From: Microstegium vimineum
Lineage: Eukaryota > Streptophyta > Magnoliopsida > Poales > Poaceae
Assembly (NCBI GenBank): GCA_022036555.1
Contig: CM039140.1
Location: 248,001 to 312,000, forward strand
DNA: 64,000 nucleotides
Direction of reading: 5' to 3'
Below are positions 1 through 12,539 of the stretch, one piece after another; positions within the stretch are counted from its first letter, which is position 1, and each line of letters starts with the position of its first letter. The notes under the pieces were generated by a model. The model was not told the origin of the DNA. It worked only from the letters and a program-made list of their open reading frames with translations, and searched no databases. Both the position numbers and the translations under genes were made by a program.

Positions 1-865
1 AACTCTGTCTGTCAGGCTCCGAGTGTTTTCGACCCTCTTTCGTCGAGGGGTGCCGTGCGTAGTCTAGCCCTCGAGCCTCGTGTGGCTAGGCTTTTGCTAC
101 CTCATAGCGTCCTTTCCACGGGTCCTTGCGCTCGGATTGTGGGGTGAAGAGCATCGTGCTATCCTCGTTCGGACGGGCCTCGAAGTCCTCAGTGAGCTGG
201 TAACGAGGAGATCCAAGTGAGAACTCGTGCCCCCTTCGACAGGGGTCGACAGAAGCCCTGAGGCGTCCTCATTATGCAAAACCGTGTGGATTACCTAGGT
301 GCCAACTCTGTTCGATGAGAGTCGGTGGCTCGATGCCTCCCGTCATAGGGATCATTGGGTATTCCCTGGTTATGACTTGGATATGTCCCGGGAGGACTCG
401 AGAGTTCGTTCTCGAGCTGGGCTTCGTACTGGCTCCCCCTGGGTCATCCCTGACTTGGGTACTCGAGGGCGGCTATTGAACCTTGTTCGAGGGCCAGCCT
501 TCGCCCCCTCGAGATTTGGGGGTGGACCGGAGTCTGTTTTACTTCCCTAGGAAGGAACTGCTCGAGAGCGGCTGTCGAAACCCTTTCGAGGGCCAGCCTT
601 CGCTCCCTCGAGAGTTCGACGGACGGGTCGACGCCCATTGCTTACCTCCGAAGACAACGCCTATCATTGCCCGTCGTCCGCCGTAAGCGCGCCTTTTTAG
701 GAGGTGTCCGTTCGACTGCAACCGTAGCAGGCGTAGGGTGCGGCGAGGAGTGCGGTGACGTGAAAGGTGCGCCTTATCCTATGGAATATGAGGGGGCGGT
801 AGGTAGGTGCATTAAATGCTGAGATTTACCTGCCTTTTCGATGGATCCACCCGTTGTGCTTCCGG
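1..865. other. Gypsy non-coding region before the antisense gene, with a duplicated segment
   Basis: No gene is seen. Two similar segments of about 60 bp (about 460-525 and 558-622) share CGAGGGCCAGCCTTCGC and many CTCGAG sites, offset by about 98 bp. CTCGAG is frequent throughout this element. The 3' LTR of the element is not recognisable here and should lie further left. Confidence 0.5.
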
Positions 866-875
866 TTATAAATAC
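866..875 (+). promoter_or_regulatory. TATA box of the antisense gene
   Basis: TTATAAATAC lies on the plus strand 175 bp before the ATG at 1,048. A start near 900 would give a leader of about 150 nt. This suggests the antisense gene has its own promoter rather than depending on LTR transcription. Confidence 0.55.
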
Positions 876-1047
876 GGGGGCAGGGGTTCCGCTTCCTTTC
901 GCTTGCCTTTGCCTTCCTAGCCTTCTTTCTCTCGCCATTGCCTTTTTCGCCCTCTGAGCCCGTTCTCTGCGTGCGCGAGTAAGGAGAGGAAAGATCGGTA
1001 ACACACCTTCAACCCCTGCTTCCGAGCGCATCCGCTTTCCCGCTGCC

Positions 1048-4000
1048 ATGGCCAGCTACACCCTGCGCAGCCCCGACGCTTGGCTCCCTTCGACGGCGAC
1101 CGTGGAGCGGCTGGGAGACCTGGTGGAGAGCGGCCTTCTCCGGCCTGTCACTTTGGTGGACCGACCGGAGTGGATGGTTCCGCCGGAGTCGGATCGCCAG
1201 CCCAACCCACCGGAGGGCTACGTGGTCAGCTTCGAGGCCTTCCACCGGGCGGAGCTGGGATCTCCCCCTAGCCGTCTCTTGCGGGGGATCCTCCACCATT
1301 ACGGCGTGGAGCTCCAACACCTCTCCCCCAACGGCGTCTCCCACGCGGTGGTCTTCACCGCCGTGTGCGAGGGGTACCTGGAGATGGAGCCCCACTGGGA
1401 GCTGTGGCTCCACCTGTTCGAGGCGGGCCTGTTCCATGCTCCGGCCGAGACCGACCGTCGGAGAATGGTCCAGGCGGGGTGCTGCAGCATCGGCCTCAAG
1501 AGGCCGGAGGACTGGATCTCGATGAAGATCAAGTCAAGCCATTCGGGGTGGCACTCCGGGTGGTTCTACCTGAGGAACGACGACGACTTGCTTCCCCCTT
1601 ACACCGGGAGGACAATCGAGTCGAAACCCTTCAACTGGAAGCACGGCGTCCCACAGAAACAGCAGAAACGCCTCAAGCACCTGCTAGCGCAATCTCCCGT
1701 CTGAAGCGGGAGGGGCTTATGGCGGCGATCGTCGCGTCGGCCTTCCACCGGCGGTGAGTCGTGCCGCTGATGGCTCGCCCGCTACGCCTTGACGAGATGC
1801 GCCCGGGGGTGGATCTCACGGGGTGCCGTCTCGTGGAGGACGAACTGCCCCTCGAGAGGGTGGTCCATCGAGTGCGCGCCTCCGTCGGCGCGTTCGAGGA
1901 GGAGCACGTCTCCCGCGTCCCAATGGTGCCGGACAAGGGCCACGTCCGGCTGGTATGACACCTCTTTCTCCGTCAATGTCCTCTTGTTCGTCTTGTTTGT
2001 CTCCTTTGCCTGCCTCCTAACCGCCTTGCGTTCCTCAGGGGAACGTCGTCTTCCGGAAGTCGCTGCCACCGGTGAAGGAGGAGAGGAACGACTCCCAGGT
2101 GAGACGCCTTCAGGCCGAGCAAGACAAAAGAGACAAAGATAAGGCCAAGGAGGAGAGGGGCAAAAATGCCCGAGAGAAAGAGGCGCGTGACCAACGCCGG
2201 TCACGGCAGAGGCGAGCCGGCCTCCCCAAGGAGGAGTCCCCTCAGAGGAGGATGAGGATGAGGGGTCGAGTAGTGACGAGGTTATTAAGAACAATGGCAT
2301 GGCGTAGTGGTATCAGGTTTGGCCTATCGCTTCCGACCTGATGGGTATCGTCCTTATGCAGGGAGAGGAGCAGGAGGAGGAGGTCGAGCCGTGGCGAGGG
2401 CTCGAGGAAGGAAGAGCGGCGCCCGAGCAGCAAAGGGCGGCCGCCGGTAGCAGAGGGGAGAGGGGGTCGACATCGAGGTCGGCCTCGATCGCCGGGGTCG
2501 AGTCGGGGGGCGAGCGCCCTGCGACTTCTCAGGGTGAAGTGGTGCGGCGAACGCGGAGCCGTTCGTCGCAGGCCCCGTCGAGGGGTGGGTCGAGCACACC
2601 GTTGGTGGGTACTCGGACGTGTGTACGGGCTTCGGGCCCGTCGACCCTGGAGGAGCCCAGGACTGCGGCGACGAGGACGCCGTCGACCCCTGCCATGACC
2701 ACGACGCCGGGGGCACCACCAGCCCCCACCGCGGCCAGTACTGGAGGGAGAAGCGGCTCTCGGGGTGGCTTCTAGAAGCCCCCGAGCGGCTCGAGGCCCG
2801 CTGATCGGGCCCCCCTTGATTCCGCTGGGGTAAGTTCCTTTCCTTCTGGTCCCGAATTTCCTCTGTGTTTGTTACAACTTGCGCTTACCATCGCGTATGA
2901 GTTCCTTCCTCAGGGTGAAGCGCTCGTTGGAGGATGCGTCCCCCACCCCGGCCAAGAAGCTGAGAGTGGAGGCTGCGACTAAGATGGCGGCCGGAGCCAG
3001 CCCTGCTACCCCGTCCCCCTCGACCCACACCCCAGGTGTGGCATGGGCGGCCAAGGCTCGGGAGGTGATGGAGCGCGGGCAGGCGCAGTCGGTCGCGGAG
3101 CGAGCTCGGGCGGCGGAAGAGGCGGGTCGATCCGCCGCGTCGACTGGGTCTGCCGGCCAGGTGGGCGGGGCTGTGCCCACTGCCCGGTCGGAGGAAGGCG
3201 CGCCTGCGGCCTCGGAAGGCGCGGGGCCGGCATCAGCTGCGGCCATGGTGGAGGGGTCAACCCCAAAACCTCCGTAGAGGTGGAGGTGGTCGACCTGACC
3301 ACCACCGGTGAAGGGGAGAAGCTGGAGCAGCCAGCGCCGTTGCGGTGGCCCGAGTGCCTTGTGTCGCAGGAGGCGCGCCAGCGGCTCGAGCATGAGGAGA
3401 AGGCGCGGCAAGAGGGAGATGCGCGGGCGAGCCCTCCTCCCCCGCAGTCGACGTTGTCTGAGGAGGAGGGTCGCGCCCCGACCCTACCCCTCGAGGCCCC
3501 CGTAGCTTCTTCGCCGGGCGGGGGAGCGGCTGGCGCTGCGCCAGAGGTGCCGCCGTTGGTAGAGACCCCCGTCGAGGAGAAGGGACGGGCCAAGGGGCTC
3601 GAGGCGACACCCACGGCGGAGACGGCGGCGGAGATAGCGGCGGTGACAGAGATGGTGGCGGCCCCCCGACCCGAGCCGGAAGGGACCGCTGCGGCGTTGG
3701 AGGGAAGCGGCGCACCGGACGTAGTCATGTCAGAGGCGGCTGCTCGGCCTCGCCTCGAGGTTGAGCAGCCGTCTTCTCGAGGTGCTCCGCCCCCTGGCTT
3801 GGTTGAGGTGGAGGGAGGGGACGTGCTGTCGGATTGTGGCGAGCCCACCGCGCTTGAAGCTAACATGCATTTCCTCTACCGCCTAGGATTGTTCCCGCGG
3901 TGGGGGCCTCCTCCACATCGAAGAGATGACCCGGAGGGGTCGATGGCGGCCCTACAAGACCGCTTCGAGGCCAGGATCGCCCAGCTCGAGGGGGCGACCT

Positions 4001-5557
4001 ACTTCCCCAACCTCGCAGAGTGGGTGATGGCCCACGGGGGTACCCTTGAGATGGGTCAGTCCATCATGGACGAGGTGAAGGGGAGGGTCGACCGCTCCAG
4101 CGATCTCCGGGGGCAGGAGGTGCTCGAGCTGCCCAACCCCAGAGACCCAGGGCGCACTTTCTTCAAGCTCGATGATCAAGCCGAGCTCGGAGAGTGGGAG
4201 CACCTGGAGGAGTTTCGGGCGTGGCTCGACCACGTGACGCGCGTGGCGGTGGGAGTCGCATCTGAGGATATGTACAAAGGGATGATGGTAAGTTTCGTCC
4301 TCTCTTTCTGATTTATCTCGGTTGTTTCGCCGTCCTTTTTGTGACTTTCCCTTTTATCCTTGGTAGGCGCTGAGGGCGAGGTCACACGACAAGTCCCAAT
4401 TCGTCCTTCGGTCACGGGAGCAGTGGAGCTAGCTCCCCGTCCTCCGCGCGTCGTTGGAGAAGGCAGAGGCCGAGGCCGTCCAGGCGAGGGGCGAGGCGGC
4501 CACCGCGCAGGGAGGGGGGCCAAGGCCGCTCAGGAAGAGGCCTCCCAGGCACGGTCGAGGGCTGAAGCCGCCCTCAAGGAGGCTGCCGAGGCTGGGCAGG
4601 AACGGGACGCCGCCCGTAAGGCCCAGCGTAAGGCTGAAAAGGAGGCCACCAAGTTGAGGGAAAAGCTGGCTCAGGCGACAGATCGTGCCCGGCGGGCCGA
4701 GGACGACCTGGCGCAAGCGGCTAGCGACCGCGCCTCTCTCGAGGAGCGGGTCCGGGAGCTCCAGTCGGATATCGACACCGTCTCCCGTGACCGCGACGCG
4801 CTGAACGTCGCGGGGCAGAGGGATCGGGCCCGGATCACTACCCTGGTGGAGGACGTGGCTGCCAAGACGAGGGCCCTTGATGGCACTGGTAAGCTTATCG
4901 AGGAGCTCCGGGTCGAGAAGAGTGACCAAGCTGTGGCCCTTGTCGACGCCGGCCGCAGACTGCAAGAGGTTGAGAAGGCCTACGCCACCCTAGAAGCGCA
5001 CGCCTATGGTGAGTTTTTTAGAAACATTGCTGAGGTTGCTTGGTCTCGATCCTTCCCCTGTTTTTTGGCTTTGACGGGATTCTCTATTTGTTCCGACAGT
5101 CCTCGAGGAAGACAAGGCTCGAGCCCATGAGGATCTGACTAGTCTCCAGAACCTCCACTGGGCGGAGGCGACCCTGAACAAGAGGCTCGAGGACACCATC
5201 TCCACCTACTGCGATGGCATGGGGGTCGAGCCCGAGCTGGCGGTTGCGGGTGACGTGCGCGGGGACTCCCTTGTGCGCCGCTTCTTCGCCATGACTCGTG
5301 ATATGACGGATCAGGTTCGTACTGCTCTTCATATAGACGTGAAGCGGGCGCTCGCAGTTGTCTGCTCGGGCTACACCTACGACCTCAGCGTCGTCGCCTG
5401 TGGTTTTGTCGTCGACCCGGAGCTGAGCAATGAAGAAAACATGGCGAGATGCCACGAGCTTATCGACGCCGCAGAGGTGCCTGGTGGTGAGCTGACGAAA
5501 CTCTTCGAGCCCGAGGTGCTTCCCTCGATGGACGGCGATGGCGACGGGAGCATTTGA
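1048..5557 (+). pseudogene. Antisense accessory gene of the gypsy element (Transposase_28-like), five exons, decayed
   Basis: ATG at 1,048 opens a 218-residue frame similar to the putative gypsy-type transposon domain of grass elements (LPSTATVERLGDLVESGLLRP ... GWFYLRNDDDLLPPYTGR). Four GT-AG introns are visible: 1,953-2,038, 2,830-2,913, 4,288-4,366 and 5,009-5,099 (79-91 bp). Across the last intron the reading frame is kept exactly (..AHAY then V-LEEDKARAHEDL). Exon 4 is an Ala/Glu/Arg-rich coiled coil (about 4,520-5,000). The last exon ends in DGDGDGSI. Damage: a frame change near 1,690, TGA at 1,755, frame changes near 2,240, 3,260 and 4,510, and stops near 2,773 and 4,430. No catalytic motif is recognisable. 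It converges with pol, the position of the antisense ORF in Tat elements. Confidence 0.75.
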
Positions 5558-6055
5558 GGCCTGTGAGCCAAATCTGGACAAGAAGGTCCATGTAATAGAT
5601 TAGTTTTTGTGACAGTTTGATGTCGAGCCCCTGGGGGCTTCAAAACCTTAATGCATTTTATTCGGGGTTCATCTGGGTGTTTTTTTTTCTCGAACCATCT
5701 ATATTTCTCTTTGCCTGAGTTGTTGCTTTTATACTAAGTGTTCGACGCGCACTCGTATCCCTCGAGGGGGGAAGCGAGTGGGGGTACCATAGCCCGGAGG
5801 CGTAGGAGAGCCCCCGGCTCGACGACCCTCGACCCTTAGGGAGTTCGAGGTATTTTTTACTTAGTTACGGAGCGTACTCGGGGCAAAGATGGAAAGAGAA
5901 GCGCCGAGTTTCGAAAAAACATTCGGGTTTTTAAGGGACTTAGGGAGGGGGGTCCCCCCTGTCAGCCCCCGAGTGAGGATTGACTTTGGAGGAGCAGAGT
6001 CGAGGCTACCTTAGAGTCATGAACGAACGTGAAATGTATTTCGAGAACATTTTAT
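5558..6055. other. Spacer between convergent gypsy genes
   Basis: This 500-bp region separates the 3' end of the antisense gene from the 3' end of integrase. It contains CTCGAG-rich sequence and no coding signal. Transcripts from both sides would end or overlap here. Confidence 0.5.
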
Positions 6056-7349
6056 TCATTCATGATGCGATAAATGTACATAATGCAGAGAATGTATAAG
6101 GCCTCGAGGCCCTAGGGGTAAAAGCGGCGTAGCTGTTCGATGTTCCATGCGTTGGTGAAGATCTCGCCCTTGTTGTTCTTCAGCTTGTAAGTCCCCTGGC
6201 TTTAGCACCTCTGCCACGATGAAGGGTCCTTCCCAAGGTGGCGTCAGCTTGTGACGACCCTTGTTGCTTTGTCGGCGGCGCAGTACGAGGTCGCCGACGT
6301 CGAGGTCCCTTTTGCGTACGTGTTTGTCGTGGTAGCACCGCAGCGTCTGCTGGTACCTTGCCGACTTGAAGAGGGCCATGTCTCGGGCTTCCTCGAGCTG
6401 GTCGAGGGAGTCCTCTCGGGCTGCTGTGTTGGCTTGCTCGTTGTAGGCCTTTAATCGAGGGGACCCGTACTCGAGGTCAGTGGGGAGGACGGCCTCGGAC
6501 CCATAGACCAAGAAAAACGGGGAGAACCTTGTGGCTCGACTTGGTGTCATTCTGAGACTCCATAGGATAGAGGGCAACTCATCCACCCATCTCTTGCTGT
6601 GTTTATTTAGTCGGTCGAAGATCCTTGGCTTGAGGCCCTGCAAAACCATGCCATTGGCACGATCGACCTGGCCGTTAGTTCGAGGGTGGCAAATGCAGAC
6701 TAGTTCAGCTTGATGTTGTGGTGGTCACAGAAGTCCAAGAACTTTTGGCCGGTGAACTGTGTGCCATTGTCAGTAAGGATGACATTGGGGACCCCGAAGC
6801 GATGGATGCTATCTGTGAAGAACAACACGGCTTGTCAAGATTGAATGTTGGTGATGGGTCGAGCCTCGATCCACTTTGAGAACTTGTCTATGGCCACAAG
6901 GAGGTGGGTGAAGCCGCCTTTTGCTTTCTTCAGGGGCCGACCATGTCGAGCCCCCATACTGCGAATGGCCAAGTTATGAGTATCATCTGAAGAGCTTGGG
7001 CCGGGAGGTAGGTCTGCCTGGCGTAGAATTGGCATCCCTTGTAGGATCGAACAAGTTTGGTAGCATCAGCGACGGCCGTCGGCCAGTAGAAGCCTTGTCG
7101 AAACGCGTTTCCTACCAGAGTTCTTAGCGCCGCGTGGTGGCCACAAGCCCCCGAGTGTAAGTCTTTTAGCAGTGCCCTTCCCTCCTCGAGGGTGAGGCAT
7201 CGTTGAAGCACACCAGTAGGGCTGCGCCGATACAACTCGTGGCCATCTCCGTACAAGACGTAGGTTTTGGCGTGTCGGGCTATGCGTCGGGCTTCGGTGC
7301 GGTCCTGTGGGAGCTCGCCCGTATAAGATACTCGAGGTAGGGCGTGCAC
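6056..7349 (-). pseudogene. gypsy integrase (broken)
   Basis: The H2C2 zinc-binding domain (LHSGACGHHAA ... RSYKGCQFYARQ) is at 7,190-7,030. The core follows in another frame with LLVAIDKFSKWIEA (first Asp, about 6,890) and then TDNGTQFT (second Asp, about 6,770) after a stop at 6,835. Near 6,670 the motif normally GQVERAN reads GQVDRAN, so the third catalytic acid appears to be Asp rather than Glu. The C-terminal part (6,649-6,056) has MVLQGLKPRIF and the chromodomain-less tail GDLVLRRRQSNKGRHKLTPPWEGPFIV. Several frame changes and stops make it non-functional. Confidence 0.85.
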
Positions 7350-7356
7350 CAGTCCG

Positions 7357-9338
7357 TCATGGGGGTTTTGGTAGCGGTTGTTTCGTCGATCTCCATGACC
7401 TCTTCCCCGTTCGAGGGAGGAGCGGTTGAGGGGAGGGTTCGACCCCTTGCTCGAGGACGGGAGCCCCCGAGCCTAGATCGACAGACGGCTTGTGAAGGTC
7501 CCTCGAGAAGACATCGGGAGGGACCGTGCCTCGAGTGTATGCGATTTTGGCTAGCTCATCAGCGGCTTCGTTATGCCGGTGGGCGACATGGTTGAGCTTG
7601 AGGCTGTAAAATTTTTCCTCAAGCTTGCGGACCTCCTTGTAGTAGGCTTCCATCTTGGGGTCGTGGCAGCTCGAGGCTTTCATCACTTGGTCGATTACCA
7701 ACTGCGAGTCCCCTCGAGCATCGAGGCGTCGAACCCCAAGCTCGATGGCGATGCGCAGACCGTTGACGAGGGCCTCGTACTCGGCTACGTTGTTGGAGGC
7801 GGGGAAGTGGATGTGGATGACGTAGCGCATGTGGACCCCTGAGGGAGATATGAACAGCAATCCGGCGCCTGCCCCCATCTTCATCAACGATCCGTCGAAG
7901 TACATGGTCCAAAGCTCGTCTGAACTTGCGCCGGGGGTAATTGGGTGTCGGTCCATTCTGCAATGAAATCTGCCAATACTTGCGACTTGATGGCCTTCCG
8001 AGGGGCGTAGGAGAGAGTTTCTCCCATGAGCTCGACCGGCCACTTGGCGATTCTCCCTGATGTCTCCCGGTTTTGGATTATCTCCCCGAGAGGGAAAGAC
8101 GAGACTACAGTTACCGGGCGGCCTAGGAAATAGTGCTTGAGTTTTCGCTGAGTAAGAACGACGGCGTACAACAGCTTCTGAATGTGGGGGTATCTCACTT
8201 TGGTTTCTGAGAGCACCTCACTTATGAAGTAGACGGGCCTCTGCACTAGCAGGGAGTGTCCCTCCTCCGCCCTCTCAACTACTATAACCGCGTTGACCAC
8301 CTGGGTAGTTGCAGCGACATAGAGCAAGAGCGGCTCGGCCGGGCTTGGCAGCACCAAGACAGGTGGCGAGGTGAGCAAGGCTTTGAGCTTGGAGAGCGAC
8401 TCCTCGACCTCGACGGTCCATATGAAGTGCTCTGTTTTCTTAAGGAGGTGATAAAGGGGAAGTGCTTTCTCCCCGAGCTGCGAGATGAACCGGCTGAGGG
8501 CAGCAAGGCACCCTATGACCCTTTGTACCCCCTTAAGATCCTTGATCGAGCCCATCCTAGTGATCGCAGTTACCTTCTCAGGGTTGACCTCGATCCCGTG
8601 CTGGGAGACTATGTACCCTAGGAGCATGCATCGAGGGACCCCGAAGACACACTTCTCAGGATTTAGCTTTATATGATTTGCCCTGAGGCACCCGAACACG
8701 ATTTCAAGGTCCCCGGCCAGGTTCCCGACTTTTTTGGATTTGACCACGATGTCATTGACGTAGGCCTCGACGGTCGACCCTATATGCTTTCCAAAGACAT
8801 GGAGCATGCATCGTTGGTATGTGGCTCTGGTGTTTCGCAAACCAAATGGCATTGTGAGGTAGCAAAACATGCCAAAGGGGATGATGAAGGAAGTCGCGAG
8901 CTGATCGGACTCCTTCATCTTTATTTGGTGATAGCCAGAATATGCAATGAGAAAGCAAAGAGTTTCACACCCCGCAGTGGAATCTACTATTTGATCGATA
9001 CGTGGTAATGGAAAAGGAACCTTAGGACATGCTTTATTTAGACTAGTATAATCTGCACACATTCTATCCTTTCCATTCTTTTTCTTAACAAGCACAGGAT
9101 TTGCTAACCACTCAGGATGATGAACCTCCTTGATGAATCTGGCCTTCAAAAGCTTGTCGACCTCCTCCCCGATGATTCTGTGCTTCTCCTCGTCGAAGAG
9201 GCGCAACCGTTGCTTCACCGCTTTGGATCCGGCTCGGATGTTCAAGGAGTGCTCGGCAACTTCCCTCGGAATGCCCGGCATATCCGAGGGACTCCACGCA
9301 AACATGTCAGTATTTGCGTGGAGAAAGTCGACGAGCAC
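7357..9338 (-). pseudogene. gypsy reverse transcriptase-RNase H (active site altered)
   Basis: Frame 9,338-7,884 holds a complete RT: VKKKNGKDRMCADYTSLNKACPK, LPRIDQIVD, then AYVNDIVVKS at about 8,770-8,740, and the connection domain. The catalytic YxDD motif reads YVND. The Asn codon at 8,755-8,753 (AAT after GTC) is what a G-to-A change at a CpG in GTCGAT would give. After a frame change near 7,945, RNase H continues in 8,043-7,357 with all four expected acidic motifs: MYFDGS, NVAEYEAL, RGDSQLV and HNEAADELA. It would copy element RNA into DNA, but this copy should lack polymerase activity. Confidence 0.88.
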
Positions 9339-9344
9339 GGCTTC

Positions 9345-9910
9345 CTATTTGGGCTCGAGGGAGGCGCTGATCGTCAACACCTTCCCATCCGCGTGGCTGG
9401 GGTCGAGCGGGATGGTCTTGGTGTCCTCCGCAGGCTCGAAGTTACCGGCGCGCCGTTTAGGGTCAGGGATCTCCTTGGAGAAGTCGTCGAGGGCTGCGAG
9501 GATGGCCGATTCCTCGACCGCCTCGGCGCTTTCCACGCACTCGACGTCGCAGTCATAGGCGTGCTCGTAGGAGGTGTTGACGGTGATGACACCCTTGGGC
9601 CCTGACATCTTCAGCTTGAGGTAGGTGTAGTTCGGGATCGCCATGAACTTGGCATATCCAGGTCGACCGATGATGGCGTGGTAGGTGCCGTGGAATCCGA
9701 CCACATCAAAGGTCAGGTATTCCCTCCTGAAGTTCGAGGGGGTACCGAAGCAGACAGGCAACTCGACGCGGCCGATCGGGAGTGCCTTCTTTCCTGGGAC
9801 GATCCCGTGGACCCCCCCCCCCCCGCGCTGGGCAGGAGCAAGGTTCTTGGGATCCCCAGGAGGTTGAGGGTCTCGGCGTAGATGATGTTGAGGCTGCTGC
9901 CTCCATCCAT
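9345..9910 (-). pseudogene. gypsy aspartic protease (frameshifted at a C13 tract)
   Basis: The minus strand begins MDGGSSLNIIYAETLNLLGI, the form the retropepsin active-site region takes in this plant family. After the 13-base homopolymer at 9,812-9,824 the frame changes and continues at 9,761 with VVGFHGTYHAIIGRPGYAKF, the conserved IIGRP flap/C-terminal motif. The homopolymer is the likely frameshift site. The tail (about 9,600-9,345) is an acidic linker leading into reverse transcriptase. Confidence 0.75.
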
Positions 9911-10048
9911 GATTACCTTGGTGAGGCGGGTGTTGAGTATGATGGGGTCGACGACGAGGGGGTAGACCCCTGCGTTGGGGACGTGCTCGGGGTGGTCGTC
10001 TCGATCGAGGGTGATCGGTATGTGAGACCAGTCGAGGTATCGGGGGGC

Positions 10049-12495
10049 CTAGGCTCGAACGGAGAAGACCTCTCGACGCTCCCTCTTGCGCTGACGCGCA
10101 CTGAGTCGGGTCGAGGGTCCCCCGTAGATCATGTAGCAGTCGAAAATCTCGGGGAAGCCTTCCTTCTTGCCGTCGTCCCTGTCCCGTGGGTCCTCCCTCT
10201 TATCGTCTTTCTTGAGGCCAAGAGAGTCGAAGTACTTCTTGAGCATGCGACACTCCTCGAGACTATGGTTAGCCACTCCCTTGTGATAAGGGCAGGGCTC
10301 CTTCAGCCTATTATCGAAGACGCCCCCCTCTGGAGGGGGACCTCGAGGCTTCTTCCGGTCAGCCGCAGCTACAAGATCGTCGGGCTCGACGTCGTGTCAA
10401 CCCTGCTGGTTCTTCTTCTTCTTGTTGTTGCTGTTCCTCTTGGGCCCATTGTTCGAGCCACCGGGTTGTCTGGGGATCCACAAAAGAACGCACCAACGGC
10501 CTCTTCACCGGCCGCGTAGTTGGCGACGATGTCCATGAGCTCGTTGGAGGTCTTGGGGGTGTTGCGCCCCAGTTCCCACACCAACTCCTTGCATGTCGTC
10601 CCGACGACGAACGCCATGATGACGTCGTGGTCGGAGATGTGGGGTAGCTCGGTACGTTGCTTGGAAAACCGTCGGGTGAATTCACGGAGGGTCTCCCCTG
10701 GCTTCTGCTCGTAGCTGCGGAGATTCCAGGAATTTCCCGGCCGCACGTAGGTGCCCTTGAAGTTCCCCTCGAAGATCCTGACCAGGTCGGACCGGCCATG
10801 GATCAAGTCTGGGGGGGAGTTCTTCGAGCCACCCTCGAGCGGTGTCGGAGAGGAAGAGCGGGAGCTATCGAATGATGATGTGGTCATCGCTGGCTCCTCC
10901 CAGCTGACATGCCAACCTGAAATCAGCAAGCCAGAGATCTGGCTTGGTCTCGCCGTTGTACTTGACCAGGTTAGAGGGGGGACGGAAATGACTAGGCAAG
11001 GCAGTCTGCCGGATCGTCTTGCTGAAGACTTGTGGCCCTGGTGGTTCCAGGGATCGACGTCGATCCTCATCGCTGTCGTAGCGCCCACCTCGATGAGCAC
11101 TGTAACCGCGAGCCTCCGCATCACCGCATCGGCGTCGTTTGTTGTCGTCGATGTCGTGTCGAGCATCACGCGGCTGTCGATTGTCGAGGATGCGTTCCCG
11201 GGCTGGTTGCCGCTCTGCTTGGCCCCGGGTTGCCTTGTCCTAGTGGACAGATACCTCTTGATTTTATCGAGGGGGCACGTCCTGTCGCTCGGAGGCGGCC
11301 CCCCTACGCCTCAAGGCCGAGCTCTCCGCCTGTTGTACGGCCACGGTTTGGAGGAGCCCCTGGATTTCATCTCTGATACGTCGCGCTTGGGGCGTCGATG
11401 GTGTCGGCATGTCACGGAGCAGCATTGCGGCTGCCACGACGTTTTGACTAGCACGGTTGTAGACATGACGCTCGTTTTCTCCTTCCTCGACGATCTATTG
11501 ATGGACTTCCCGGGCCCGGCCGCGGGCTCCTCCACCCTGTGGCCGCCCACGATCTCGCTTGAGGGCATGCTCGAGCTGTTAAAGTCGTAGGCGCTCCTCC
11601 TCGATCTTGGCGAGCAGCTCTCGGACTTGCGCGATCTGGGCGTCCCGAGGTGGATCGGCTTCGTCTGGAATCGGGGGGACGACGTCCTACGCTGGGGTAG
11701 CGTTGCCCCCTCCTCCTGCAGCCGCAGCATCGGTGGTGTCATCCTGGGATCCAACCGGTTCGATGAGGTGGAAACACTCCCGCATGGGATCGTAATCCTC
11801 ATCGGGGGAATCTGGATCAGGGCGACTCTGGTAAAAGTTAGGGAAGGATCCCCTGCGCTCCTCCTCCAGTCGTTGTCGTATCGTGCCCAAGGTGTAGTAC
11901 CCGGGGATCGGGACTCGTCGCGGCTCCGGGCGCTCACCCGGTGGAGGGGTGGTGATGAGGTTCATCGTCGCACATAGCAAATCCCCTGGGGACCCATATT
12001 GTGCCCGCATCCGCGAGTCTAGGAAGGCAGAAGAGAGTCTGGCGTTGTTGTAGAGCCCGTGCGGAAGTAGGTTGCGTAGCGGAATGGCCGAGCGCGTTGG
12101 AGAGGCTATGGGGGCCTCCAAGATGGTGGCATGGCGAAGCCAAAGTCATACTCGGCGAGGCGCCCTCCTCCGACCCCCAAGCGTGGGTCAAACAGGCTCC
12201 CAAAGGGAGGAACTGTGTCACCAGCTGAGCCCGGGGAAGTGGCGTCAGGTGTCACGTCGTCCGCGCGGCGAAGGCTGCGGCGGCGTCGTTCGCGCCTCCT
12301 CCTGGTTGCGGGCGAAAGGCGTGAGTGGTGGGACCGTCGCGAGGTCCTCCTTGGCCCCAGCGTACCGAAGCTTCTGCTACCCATACCACCTGTGGAGAGT
12401 AGAACCATATCGTGGATGTGGCCAAGGGACATGAACTCTAGGCTCTCAAACCAGATGATGGTGGCGAATGGAAGTAATGGGACGGTGGATTCCAT
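10049..12495 (-). pseudogene. gypsy gag (frameshifted)
   Basis: The frame opens at MESTVPLL (12,495). It passes through a basic, low-complexity N-terminal part (12,495-11,687) and reaches a recognisable Retrotrans_gag core at about 10,880-10,480, with motifs such as YEQKPGETLREFTRRFSKQ and MAFVVGTTCKELVWELG. Nucleocapsid-like sequence lies near 10,300-10,220 (CPYHKGVANHSLEEC), a C-X2-H-X5-H-X4-C variant zinc knuckle followed by a charged tail. The parts lie in different frames (12,552-12,106, 12,121-11,687, 11,169-10,369, 10,276-10,049), so several indels have accumulated. The product would be the structural protein of the virus-like particle. Confidence 0.75.
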
Positions 12496-12539
12496 CTGAA
12501 AGAGAAGTTGGGAGTTGATCGACACACAAAGCCCCCCTA

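Noticed and set aside
2290..2325. tRNA-like text (GGCGTAGTGGTATCAGG)
   Set aside because: Resembles part of a tRNA D-arm, but no anticodon arm, T-arm or acceptor pairing follows.
3006..3866. 286-codon frame opposite the gypsy antisense gene
   Set aside because: Shadow of GC-rich plus-strand coding sequence; low-complexity Ser/Pro/Ala content and no motif.
12070..12100. GCGGAATGGCCGAGCGCG, similar to a tRNA-Ser/Leu D-arm
   Set aside because: Lies in gag coding sequence, and no cloverleaf can be completed.
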